Both the position numbers and the translations under genes were made by a program. 64,000 nt of DNA from positions 62,001 through 126,000 of the forward strand of contig WBMZ01003342.1 of the NCBI GenBank assembly GCA_013400975.1, read 5' to 3'. The notes beneath the pieces are model-generated. The model saw nothing but the letters and a program-made list of their open reading frames with translations, was not told the origin of the DNA and did not search any database. Below are positions 1 to 10,372 of the stretch, piece after piece (within the stretch, counting starts at the first letter, position 1; every line of letters starts with the position of its first letter). This stretch comes from Atrichornis clamosus. Its lineage: Eukaryota > Chordata > Aves > Passeriformes > Menuridae.

Positions 1-319
1 ATTTTCCCTGGGAAAGGTGACACTCTCCCACTTGGCATCCACAGGGATGCCAGGGCAGCTTTGCCCGAGGTTCTGGCCATGGAGGAGCCACCGGCATCTG
101 CCGAGGTGGCCGGGAGACAGTTTAATGTATTCTCCTGACCTTTCCAAGTGCTTTTCCAAGCTCTGCAGCTGCCTGGTGGCCCAAGAGGGACATGTGCTCC
201 GTTTGAGAGATGGAGTTCCTGTCTCCCTGACCAGACAGGGAAAGCAAGGAGCAGCTTCCAAAATGCTCCAAACCACCTGCCAGGTGCTCCCTGGCCTTTT
301 GTGGGCATGGCTGCCAGCA
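1..319. other. unique sequence, no feature seen
   Basis: GC-rich single-copy-looking sequence ahead of the GGAAT microsatellite. Two open frames run through it and into the microsatellite, but the protein they would give ends in a pentanucleotide-encoded repeat and resembles nothing I know. Confidence 0.5.
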
Positions 320-378
320 GGAATGGAATGGAATGGAATGGAATGGAATGGAATGGAATGGAATGGAATGGAATGGAA
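320..378 (+). repeat. (GGAAT)n microsatellite
   Basis: About twelve uninterrupted copies of GGAAT, the last one changed to GGAAC. Because the unit is 5 bp and has no stop in several frames, it keeps spurious reading frames open (repeating Asn-Gly-Met-Glu-Trp). The same pentamer is known from vertebrate satellites, but this array is short and looks like an ordinary microsatellite, probably length-polymorphic. Confidence 0.95.
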
Positions 379-1816
379 CGGACTATTTTCAGCAACCACT
401 CAACCCAACTGCCTGAGTAAAAGTTAAAGCGTGTTATTAAAGCCATTTTCCAAATGCCTCTGGAATGCTGAGAGCCTGGGGCATCACCCTCCACTCCAGG
501 GAGCTTGTTGCAGGGGCTGACCACAGGGCAAGAGCTTGTGTTAGTTTTCATTATTCGGGAATAAATTCCCAAAGAAATACTCTGAGTTCCCATTTTACAG
601 TGTTTTCCAATGAGCACGTCAGTTCCAGCAGGAATTTTTGTGTCACATCCTCACTCTTAAACCATTTCATTTCCATGGAGCAGCAGCCAGGGAACGCCTA
701 TCGTGGGATCACCAGATGGAGATGCCAGTGCCCGGTGAAGCACAGGCACATGATCCAAACGGAGGGAGACGCTGCAAGTTTTGGGAAAGCCATGGATCCC
801 GTTGCCTGTGGATGAAAAGTGGCTGGTAGCTGGGATACAGCTGTAAAAATATAATTTCCCAAGCATTCCACTGTGCTTTTCCAAGGTCACATTGTGCTGA
901 CTTGAAGCAGCTTCCCAGGCTTTGGACAAGGAAAGATAAGAGCAAACAACCCTTAGGCACGACACCTAACAAAATCTTATTTCCCATGTAAATTGATCCT
1001 ATAGCATGTGGACCCAGAGCCAGCATCCCACAGCACGTGGCTGTGGTTCCCAGCTCCCTTCCCAAGGGATGGGATGGCGGCTGGCATGGCAGGCTGCTCC
1101 CACTGGCAGCAGATCCAGGGTGTCCCGGCTGTGCATGTCCCCCGTGTGTGCACGGGAGCCTCGCTCCCTCCGAGGCTGCGGCACGTCCTCAAAATTCCAG
1201 AGGAATAATGCGGAAAAGATGTTTGCACCAGTAAATGAGCCTCATTAGGAATGTGATCCGAGACATCAGGACTAAGAGGTTCCCAAATTCCTCTAATATC
1301 CATCGTGGGTAGTTCCCGAAGAGCCATTGCAGCTCCGCAAAGATTCCGGTGCGCACCTGCACCCGGCGCTGGCTGCTCCAGGCCTCGCGCGCCCGACGCC
1401 TTCCCCGAGCCACGGATAATCGCGTCGGCTCACTCTGGAGAAGCCAGTGTTTTTGTGGGAAGCAGGTAATGACTATTCCCATCTCAGCAGCTTCCTAATG
1501 CAAACTCATCCAGAGAAATATGACACATCCGCCTCCTTTGGAGGCAGCTCATTAAAGTCGGAGGGTTTGCACTCCCACTGCTCCAGGAAGATGGTGCATT
1601 TTTCAAATTTGATTCCTAAACCAATTAGTTTTCCATCCTCTAAATGCCTCCTTTATCCTCCGCACATTATCCGGCAGCGCTGTCATTTCTTTAATGGGAA
1701 TCATTATTTGAGCTGAAATGTTGGGGCTGGGGAGTCACGTCGGCTCCGGTGTGTAAGGTACACATGGAGTTGTCATTTCCAGAGGGTGCCCAGCCCTGGA
1801 TCCCGTGGGATCTGCT
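379..1816. other. unique noncoding sequence with a small CpG patch
   Basis: No gene, RNA or repeat recognised apart from a CpG-dense patch listed separately at 1340-1435. Short open frames on both strands overlap each other and show no family signature. Confidence 0.4.
1340..1435. promoter_or_regulatory. short CpG-dense patch
   Basis: Roughly fifteen CpG dinucleotides in about 100 bp by eye, including clustered CGCGCG and CGCGTCGG runs, in DNA whose neighbours have few CpG. It is too short for a classical CpG island. It could be an unmethylated regulatory patch or simply a local GC peak. Confidence 0.3.
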
Positions 1817-1990
1817 CTGGGTTGCCCTGAGAAGCTGTGGCTGCCCCATCCCTGGAAGTGTCCAAGGCCAGGTTGGAAGGGCTTGGAGCAACCTGGGATA
1901 GTGGAAGGTGTCTGATGGCAGGGGGTGGAACGAGATGATCCTTAAAATCCCTTCCAACCCAAACTATTCTGGGATTCCATGATTCTATGA
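1817..1990 (+). mobile_element. CR1 LINE 3' fragment
   Basis: Sense-strand CR1 3' UTR: it begins with the 'GTTGCCC..GAGAAGCTGTGG' block, continues through 'CCCATCCCTGGAAGTG' and 'GGCTTGGAGCAACCTGG', and ends in the CR1 terminal tail GATTCCATGATTCTATGA. It is 5' truncated, which is normal for CR1. No coding capacity remains. Confidence 0.93.
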
Positions 1991-2524
1991 GAACAGAGCC
2001 TCACCTGGTTCCTTATTAGCAGCAAACACTAATTCTCTTCATTTTCAGCCCAGCTTGAGGAGAAGCCGGGCCTGAGACTCGGAATCATTGCCATGAAGAC
2101 AGGAGCCAGATTTAGCTTTCCCTTCCTGCCCTCGGGAATGGTGTCCAGAATGTCATTAATAAAGCAAACAGCAGTAGGTGGCTTAGGAGGGGAAGACATT
2201 AATTCCTGAAAGCAGGACACACATGGCATGGTGTACATTGGCCAATAGTTGGAAATCATTCCGTCGGAATTGTTTATGCGGCCGTGGCTCCATTCGGGTT
2301 CAGCTGAACTGATCAGATCGCTCCTGAAAACCGAACTCGGATTTCTCTCTGGGCTGATGGTTCCCTGACCTATATCTCCTGCTTCCCGGTGGGGAAAATC
2401 CCACTGCCGGCCTGCACGTACTCGGGACGGGATCCAGCCAGGGTGGGGATGTGGAGGTGATGGTGACGGAAGGTCCGGATGCTCCCGGAGGAACCTTGGG
2501 CAGCTCCCGTCACAGCATGAAGTG

Positions 2525-2815
2525 TTATATAACATATCTATTAAAAATAGACCTTAAATATCCAAAGATATCTAAGTTTTAATATATGCTACATTTTCTG
2601 TGCTATATCATATATCATTTAATAATATATCTAATTTTATAATAAAGTTTTATAATAGATATAATTCTATAGTAAAGATGTTACAATAAACATAATTTTA
2701 TAATACATATAATCTTATAATACATATAATTTTATAATATATGCAACTTGATAATATTTATAACTTTATAATATACATAACTAGATATAAGCACCTTATT
2801 ATCTCCCTATATCCT
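2525..2815. repeat. AT-rich degenerate minisatellite
   Basis: A stretch almost free of G and C, made of diverged units near ATAATTTTATAATACATAT with a period of about 18-20 bp. The clearest units lie at about 2690-2790. The composition contrasts sharply with GC-rich DNA on both sides. It may be a DNA-unwinding or fragile region, but nothing in the sequence proves a function. Confidence 0.8.
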
Positions 2816-5123
2816 GTAATTTTATGAATTCCAGGACTCTATTTGGTTTGAGCTGCTGCTCACCCTGAGTCCTCCATTAGGAACAAGTCCAGGCATTGAA
2901 AACCCTTTGGAAAATCTTCCCAACCTCAGGAAGCCGTTGGCTGGAGCAGTGTATCCTGGGGAAGGCTGTGCCATACCTGATAAATCCATATTTTAAAGGG
3001 CCACTGACTATTTTTGGGCCTCAAATGCTCCCAAACCCCTCCTGCACTTTCCACAATCGGCTCCAGGGAGGTGTGTTATCCATGGAAGTGCCTTTGGGGA
3101 AGCTGGCTGTGGTGCCCCTGGATTCAGTCCCAGGGGCTTTGTTGGTCCATATGTACAAATATGTTAGGTGGATATGTGCAAATATTTTGCTTTCCTTCTG
3201 TTCCCCTCATGGAAACAAACAGACGAACACGGAAGTGGGAGCAGACATGGGACAACACGTCGAGCCGGAGCGTGCTGGGATATCCCAAGAGTCATCCTGA
3301 TTATTCCCTGAAATGTGAGGGTAAGTGTACCAGACCTGGGAGTGAGGTGTAAATAAAATACAGGTCATTAAAGCCCTGTAATGTGGTGGTAAAGAGCTTA
3401 AAGGCTCTGGAATTAAATGTGCTCTGATGGTGCTGGAACACCCTCCCAGCCACGGAGCAGGACATTCCCGGAGCAATCCAGGGGGAGAGACACCGTTTCC
3501 AGGATTGTCCCTCTTATTCAGTAACTCCCAAATACCCAAATAATCCCCTCCTTGCATCACCAGCACCCTTTGGGCTCGAGGCTTTGTGTCTCCCTGCCCA
3601 GGGAGCCAAACTGGGAATGACTCTGGGAAATCATGGAGAAGCCCTCTCCAATACGGGAGAAGCTCTCTCCATTCCTCCCATAGTGCTGGAGCTGGCAGCA
3701 GGATTTATAGGAGAAGCTGCTGTTGTTTCTCATGGAGCAATATTTAATTCCTTGCGCGGGTGCAGCGGAACTGGCCGAGCGCTGGCTGTGCCGGGAGCCT
3801 GCGGAACCGGGAGCGTGTGCGGTTCATTCCTTGTTGTCCAAACAGCTGTTCCCGATCGTCCTCCCTGCAGGTATCGGATTGGGGATTAGTGCTGCTTCGC
3901 CTGCTCGTACATCACAAGAAGTGGATGTGTAATTACATTACACATGCTCCATCTCCTTGGGCTCACTTAGCCCCAATCGCTGGGATTGCCTCCACGCAGC
4001 GGATTTGCTCCCTTCCCGCTTTTATTTTCCAGCCTAATGTCCCGGTTCCAGGTTGGAAGCTGCACACCTGGCAGCACCTTCCAGCTTTCTCACCGGGCGC
4101 CCTGATTTGCAGCCTCTTACATGGGAAAACTGCTGCTTTTCCAGCCCATCTCGGATAATTTCCAGGAGACGTTGGAGTTGCTGGGACTTGGGAGTCTTTA
4201 GTGGGTGAAAAACCAGTGGAAATGGTGGAGTTTCTGGTGGAAATCCTGGGAATGGGTATGAAAACTTTAAATGAGAACCTCATGCCCCTGGGATGAGTCA
4301 CATCTTGGTCCCCCCACCCCAAATCCACAAAGATTTAGTGTCTTCCTAAACTCGCCCCCACACTCCCACTCCGCATTCCTGACTGAGCCTCCTTGATTAA
4401 ATCAGCTTTATTTCATAGCTTCATCCTAGGAAACCCTGGATTTGAAAACAGGGAAGAACCCGGATTTGGGGGTTGTATTCCCCGCTCCTTTCTGGGATGT
4501 GCCCGTTCATTGCTGTGCTGACCCCCTGCCCCTCACAGCTTCCACCTGGGACAACGAGCCCTTCCTTATGGAGCCCGGGAATGACCCCCACCCCACAGCT
4601 CCCCGTGGCTGCGTTTCACATATTGCGAAATCCTCCCTCTTCCAGCGCCGCGTTTCCTCCCTTTTCCCCTGGAAGCACTTGCTCCATGCCTCTCACAGGT
4701 TTCCCGGCACCGCCAGCCAGGGAGCAGCTTCCTGTGGGATCCCCCATGTCCTGCCCCAGCACCTGCCTGGGGATCTGCCCGGGATCCACCAGAGCTCCAC
4801 AAAACTGGTTTTCCCATGCTGGGGGCTGAATTCTAATTCCATGGGCTGTAGCCAGGAGCAGGGAGAGGTTCCCTCCACAGGGTCAGTGTGGGGTGGACGC
4901 AGCTCGTGGCTTCCAAAGCCACCGGCAGCACCTTTGCTCCTCCCAGAGCAAACCTCGGGACACGCTGGCACATCCCTCACCAAGCCTGTCTGATTCCCAC
5001 AGGACTTCTCCAGAGATTCCCAAAAGCTGAGAGTTTGTGATCCGCTTGGATTCTGCTTTGATTTCCACAGGACTTAGATCCACCTGTGCACAGCTGGGAT
5101 TTTTCCAACTTGGGTCTGTGCTG
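2816..5123. other. unique noncoding sequence
   Basis: No repeat or gene recognised. Open frames up to 183 codons (4442-4993) occur on both strands over the same DNA and have no recognisable domains. Confidence 0.4.
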
Positions 5124-5203
5124 CAAAAAACAAAAAACTAAAAAAAACCCAAACAACAAAAAACCCTCAAACAACAAACCCCAATAACAAGAATAGTAAA
5201 AAT
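5124..5203. repeat. A-rich low-complexity tract
   Basis: Runs of A interrupted by C (AAAAAACAAAAAAC, then CAAACAACAAA and CCCCAATAACAAG). It could be a decayed poly(A) of a retroposed sequence, but the upstream DNA matches no transcript I recognise and no target-site duplication is evident, so I call it simple sequence. Confidence 0.75.
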
Positions 5204-6795
5204 GATGCTTCAACCTGGATATAACTCCACTAAAAATCCCGTAAGGTTCAGTTATCCTTCATTTTTCCATGGAAAGAGCAGCTTTTGCAGGCAACCACGC
5301 AGTGCCCAGGGATGACTCTGTGGTTCAAGGCTCTTTTGTATTCCCTTTCTTTATCCCCCTTTTGTAGGCGGGAATTTCCTGGACGCCACATGGGATTGTT
5401 GTGGCTTTGAGGCAGGAAAGGTCCCAGGCAGTGACAGGTCCTGGTGCTCCAGGGAGGCAGCAGCTCTCTCCCGAGGGATGCTCCAGCCCTGGAAGGGCCT
5501 CCTGGCACAGAGCCCCCTCTGTCCCCCCGGATTGGCAGCTGGAAGGAGCTGCAGAGCCGGAGGGCAATTCCCGGCTGAGCCCGAACGAACACGGCTTAAG
5601 AGACTTAAAGGCCTTGGATCTCCCCTTTGGAGCGGGATTAGAGGGTGTTTGTCCTCCAGATTCACACCAGAAGGAGCGAACTTTAATCTCCTTCAGGGCC
5701 TTGTTATCCTCTTTTCTGAGACTCATCCCATTGGATGTGAAGCTTCTCCAGAGGTTCCCAACGTGGAGAATTGGGCTGCAGCTCTTGGGGTGCCAACAGG
5801 CACCTCCTGATTCATCCCACAGGAGCACCCGCAATGTGTGGGCTCAGGTGAGTGCCAGGTGAAGGACTCCACCAGGTACAGGGAGAAGCTGCGATCTGAT
5901 GTTGGATTTTGGTGCTTTTGTCCACATAGGGACTGCATCCGAATTTAGGAAAAACTTCCTGCTATTGCTATTTGTTAATGATAATTTTATGGGGAATAGA
6001 AGGTGGAACAGGGAAGTTGCCCCTTGCCTGTGGCTGGGTTATGTGGGGAGGCTGGAAAACCTCTCCGTGACCTGGAGCTATTTGAGGTCATATTCCTGAT
6101 GATCCAAATTCCCTGTGGGAGCTGGAGTGTTTTGGAGCAGTTTCAAACCATCAGGACACTTGAGCAGCTGCCTGTGATAAAAAGGTGCTTCTCCACCCTC
6201 AGATACTGGATCTTATTAATTTTTCCAGTGATCTGGCATTTCCTATACATAATGGAAAACGTAGATGAATAATTCCCATTTTATTTTTGTGGAGGGAGAT
6301 CAGAAGAACAGAGAAAAGTGAGGAAGGAAGGGAAGATATAATGAGACACATTTTCATGGAGTTATATTTGAAGAATCACAGGATACAGTCCTTCCATCTT
6401 CTGCAAAGCCATGGAGCATTTCAAAAGGACATTCAGCCGGGAATATCGCAGTTCATCCCCTCATTCCACCATTCCCCAATGACAAATTCCAACAGCAATA
6501 AAGCAGGGAACTCGCTGTGCCAGTGGCAGCCTTCGAACGGATGGCTTGGCGAGGGAGAGGAGGGAAGGAAGCACTCAAAGCTCTCATCAGATGCTCTGAA
6601 AATTATTTCAGCTGCTAAAAATGCTAAACAAATTTGGATTTCAAAGGACATGTTCCAAACCCTTCCCCTTTGATAATTGCTTTTTTAGGTTTTTTTCAGC
6701 CATCTGTCATATATTTCATTCCAGTCTCAGAGGGCCGATGTTCCCCTCCCCAGAGCGCCCAGGATGGGGGATGTGGCAGCTCCCCAGTGAGGCTT
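5204..6795. other. unique noncoding sequence
   Basis: Overlapping open frames on both strands at 5325-5862 encode Ser/Pro/Arg-rich, family-less proteins. Nothing else is recognised. Confidence 0.4.
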
Positions 6796-7068
6796 TGGGA
6801 CCCCTTCCAGTGCCTAAAGGGGCTCCAGGAGAGCTGGAGTGGGACTCTGGACAAGGCACGGAAAGCCAGGACAAGCGGGAATGGCTTCCCACTGCGGGAG
6901 AGCAGGGCTAGATGGGATATTGGGAAGGAATTCCTGGCTGTGAGGGTGCTGCGGCCCTGGCACAGGTTGCCCAGAGAAGCTGTGGCTGCCCCATCCCTGG
7001 AAGTATTCCAGGCCAGGTTCCAGCGATCTGGGATAGCCCGTGGCAGGGGGCGGCAGCGGGAGATCCTT
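6796..7068 (+). mobile_element. CR1 LINE 3' UTR fragment lacking its tail
   Basis: Sense CR1: 'CCAGTGCCTAAAGGGGCTCCAGGAGAGCTGG', then 'GGGATATTGGGAAGGAATTC', 'CCTGGCACAGGTTGCCC' and 'CCCATCCCTGGAAGT'. Similarity stops after a 'GGGAGATCC' equivalent, so the terminal octamer tail is missing. It faces the minus-strand CR1 at 7228-7485 and forms an inverted pair with it. Confidence 0.9.
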
Positions 7069-7178
7069 GCAGCCCCGTCCATCCCGAGCCGTTCCGCGGC
7101 TCTGCCCTGGCTCCGTGATTCCCGGTCTGTCCCAGCCCCGCCGCTTCCCGACCTCCGTGCCGGGAAAAGCAGGGGGAG

Positions 7179-7194
7179 CAGCGCCACCCTGTGG
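7179..7194 (-). promoter_or_regulatory. possible CTCF-like site
   Basis: The minus strand reads CCACAGGGTGGCGCTG. Compared with the usual CTCF core (CCASYAGRKGGCRSY) it differs at two positions. It sits between the two arms of an inverted CR1 pair. Single motif matches are common by chance, so this is only suggestive. Confidence 0.25.
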
Positions 7195-7227
7195 GGAGTT
7201 TCTTATAGCAGCGCCGTCTGGATCCCA

Positions 7228-7485
7228 GGATCACGGAACGCGTTGGGCGGGAAGGGACCGGGAAGCTCATCCCATCCCATCCCACCCCACCCCTACCATG
7301 GGCAGGGACACCTCCCACTGTGCCAGGTTGCTCCGAGCCCCGTCCAAGCTGGCCTCGGACACTTCCAGGGATTGGGCAGTCCCAGCTTTTGTGGGCAACC
7401 TGTGCCGGGGCCTCAGCAGCCTCACAGGGAAAATTTCTTCCTGAAATCCCACCTAAATGTCCCCAGTTTCAGCTGAAGGCCATCA
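7228..7485 (-). mobile_element. CR1 LINE 3' fragment
   Basis: Antisense CR1: the terminal segment ('GGATCACGGAACGCGTTGGG') lies at the left, followed by 'CCATGGGCAGGGACACCT', 'GTTGCTCCGAGCCCC', 'CAACCTGTGCCGGGGCCTC' and 'CTTCCTGAAATCCCACCTAAAT'. Compared with the usual end, the tail region has an extra CCCATCCCATCCCACC stretch. The orientation is opposite to the copy 160 bp upstream. Confidence 0.9.
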
Positions 7486-8390
7486 GCTCAGTGCTGCGCT
7501 GGGAGGTTGTGCTTTTTTCCCAGAACAATATGGTGGGAAGGTTTGAGATGCGCAAAACGCTTTCCATGTGGTGATGTTGTTGGAAAAATATTTGCTCCCA
7601 GCTCCGTGTGCAGTGTAAAGCAGAGGGTATTACATGCCTTGCTAAGGAATGAGGAGCAGCCTTTTCCCACTGCTGGGGAAGCGGAACGCTCTCTGCGGAA
7701 AACAGGATGTTATTGCCTGACGATTTTCTTCTGGGGTTAGGATTTCAAATATCACTCACAAATACCAGAGCTTGTGCTATTCCTTGCCAGACTGATAGCC
7801 CACATTGCGATTTGTAATCCTTTGGTGAACATCTTGGAACACTTATGTCATGGCTGAGGTACTGGGGAAAAAAACAGCGGCTGGTTTTGTTAGGTTTTTT
7901 GAAATGTTATGATTTCTGCTAATATTGAGTGTCTTGCTAACCCAAACACTCACTGTGTGAGTCGGTGAGATGGCCCCGCTCTGATTCCAGTGGGAGGACA
8001 GTGGGATGTGACCTGGGATTGCACAGTGACACCCACATCCCTTGGGGTGCCCCTCAGCAGCTGGGACGGTCCTTTGGGGTGACCCTGGCGGTCCTGCTCC
8101 CTTGGGATGGCCCCGCTCTCCTCCCTGGCCCCTGCCTGGGTGCCCACACTCCAGAGCATCCGGCACGAGCCATTTTGGTCCTGCGCTGGAGAGGGATTTA
8201 TCACCATTCCAGCCCCAGCTTATTTTGCTCCATGTGCTGAGGTCCTTGGGCTTTATTTCTTTAAGTCAGGCCTCTGAAATCTGATGGTCCTAAGGGTCTC
8301 TGCCTTGGAGTGATTTATGAGGACGGTCTATTCCATGACCCTCTGCCTTGTGCCCAGAAATGGCCCAGAATTGTACCTTTAAGCCCCAGG
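7486..8390. other. unique noncoding sequence
   Basis: Moderate-GC DNA with no recognised gene or repeat. It leads into the CpG island that starts near 8391. Confidence 0.4.
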
Positions 8391-8800
8391 GCCGGGGGTG
8401 TGAGGGGTCGCCGGGGGGGGCCGAAAAAGGGCGGGAATTTTTCGCGGGCTTTTTTGAAGGCTCGCTGCCCAGGCTTTCTGAGGGCTGTGCAGCGCCGTGG
8501 GTGCTCGGCTGCCTTGGGTTTTTTGGTCCGGGCAAAAAGCTTTCCCCTTCCCTGGCTTGCTGAAGGTGCGATCTGGGGACTGCCTTGAGGCGAACCGAAC
8601 AGCTGCCGGTCCGGGACCGGAGACATCGCCCCTCGCGAGAGGCTCGCTGAGTTCTGCCGTGGAGAAGAGGTAGGCTCCCTATGAGCCGCCGCACTTTCGC
8701 CTCAGAAAACCGGCGCCATCTTGCACCGCGTGTGGGAAGGGGCGTGTCCGGCAGTTGCCCCGTTCTCCGGGCATTTCGGGTCTTTGTTCGGGTGCGTGGA
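8391..8800. promoter_or_regulatory. CpG island, candidate promoter or young LTR
   Basis: About three dozen CpG by eye in some 410 bp, against very few in the flanks. It contains CGGCGCCATCTTG (8711-8723), which fits the YY1 core GCCATCTTG on the plus strand. A TTTAAA box sits about 150 bp downstream (near 8951). Two readings are possible. It may be a promoter-associated CpG island. Or it may be a recent retroviral-type LTR, which in birds can be CpG-rich and carry YY1-like sites. I could not find clear TG...CA ends, a primer-binding site or a target duplication, and no adjacent coding exon is recognisable. Confidence 0.5.
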
Positions 8801-10046
8801 TGTCTGTGGGGTGAATTCTTACAGTTTAAGAGTTAGGAGTTGTTTACCTTTTTTTTCTCCCCTTGCCTGGTGGGCAAGGAAACCGTTGTTTGTTTTTTGT
8901 CACTTTATTAGTTGTCATTTCCTATTGGAGGAGGGAGATTGTTGGAGCCCTTTAAAGGGGCAGACTATTTCCAGAGCGTACTCTCTTAAATTGTCTCGAG
9001 TGAAGACAGCCTCTTTTGACATTATAGCAACATTTTAAATGGATTTGTAGAGAATACACGAGAGAGAGGGAAAGTCTGGCTACCGTAGTGTGTGCTGAAG
9101 CATCTGACTGAAGTATTGAGGCTTCTGTGGTGGCAGTGCCAGCCGGGGGCTATGCCTGTTAATAACACCCCGAAATGCCAGGGAAGCACATCCTGCACCC
9201 CTCCAGTGCGACAGAGCTTAGAGACAAGGCTGGACACAGCCGGGAGGTCACATGGTCCCTGTTTGCCCCCCAAACCGACACAAGGAAAGGGAACGGCTTC
9301 GGGGTGTCCCTGTGCCACCCCCTGTGTCACCAGCAGCCAGGGCAGGGCGGCTGCAGAGCCCCCCGGACCCCCCGAGCCCCTCACTCGGGCTTTAGGCTCA
9401 GCCTGGTCCTCGGCTCCTTCACGGAGCCACTCCGAGGTCCCCATGGGCTCTGCCGGAGGTGCCGGGGGTCCCTGGAGCCCTCCCAGCCCGGCTGTCACAG
9501 CAAATTGGGAGCCAGCGTTTGGTTCCCACTCTGAGCCACAGGATTTTCTCTTGGGAGTGCTTGCCTTGGGAAGTAACGCTCCCAGGTGGGGTCTGTGCCA
9601 GCTCAGGACTGACCCCAGCAAAAGCTCCAGACTCGGCGGAGCCGCGGTGGAAAAGGCTCAGGTGGCACTGGTGAGGTCCAGGGCGAGGATCCATCCTTGC
9701 TGGGAGTTCCCAAAGGAAAAGGAACTCCCACTTCCCCCCAGAAGTGAGGAACCCTCACCTCTACACATGGCTGATGGTGAAAGTCCTGGGAATATATTTA
9801 TGTTTGTATAATCAATTGAACAATGACAATTCCAGCTTCGTCCCAGCCGGGGCTGCACCCCGCGGCGGGGTGGCCGTTCCCAGTCCCTGCCCCATGGCAG
9901 AAGCCATGCCCGGGGTCCATCCCCGTCGGCGGGATGCAGAGCTGCTGCCCTGAGCACAGAGCTCAGCCCTAAAGCCTCGCAGCTGTGTCCTCCCTTTCCC
10001 TCAAGCTGGAGGCGAATCTTCTGTATAAATTGGGAGCAAACGTTCC
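8801..10046. other. unique noncoding sequence between two CpG islands
   Basis: The first 260 bp are T-rich with a TTTAAA element. The rest is GC-rich. Overlapping opposite-strand open frames of 199 and 239 codons at 9022-9811 share the same DNA, are Pro/Ser/Gly-rich and contain no motif I recognise, so they are not called as genes. Confidence 0.4.
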
Positions 10047-10372
10047 AGTGCAGACGGGATGTGGAATTCGGGACGGCCGAGCCCCCGGCAGCCCCCGGAG
10101 GCGGCGGGGGCTGCGGCCGCGGCGTGCGAATGCCTCGCTGGCTCCCGGTGCCAGCAGCCGCAGCTCAGCTGCTGGCAGTCGGGAATGTGCCGAGGGAACG
10201 GAGCGATTGGATTAAAAAAAGGCTATAGGGTGACCAGATGTTCTGGGCACCAAACCAGAACAGCGCGAGGGGGGGGGACGCGTCTCCTCGGAGAAGCGCA
10301 TTAAGTCCCGGCTTGGCGCAGAGCGGGGAGCGCCTGGAGGCTGCAGCCGGCGTCTTCCCGGCGATGGGATGT
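10047..10372. promoter_or_regulatory. CpG island
   Basis: About forty CpG by eye in 325 bp, with a NotI site (GCGGCCGC), a poly-G run near 10269 and an ACGCGT site. It lies about 1.25 kb from the island at 8391-8800. The density is typical of unmethylated promoter or first-exon DNA, but no start codon context, splice donor pair or known protein could be assigned. Confidence 0.6.

Noticed and set aside
320..378. GGAAT repeat as human-type satellite II/III contamination
   Set aside because: The array is short, embedded in sequence of the same texture as the rest, and the window is full of avian CR1. An ordinary microsatellite is simpler.
5124..5203. A-rich tract as the poly(A) tail of a processed pseudogene
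   Set aside because: No recognisable coding or transcript-like sequence on the left, C interruptions throughout, and no flanking direct repeat seen.
6634..7476. 280-codon plus-strand open frame
   Set aside because: It is composed largely of the inverted CR1 pair. CR1 3' UTR has no coding role.
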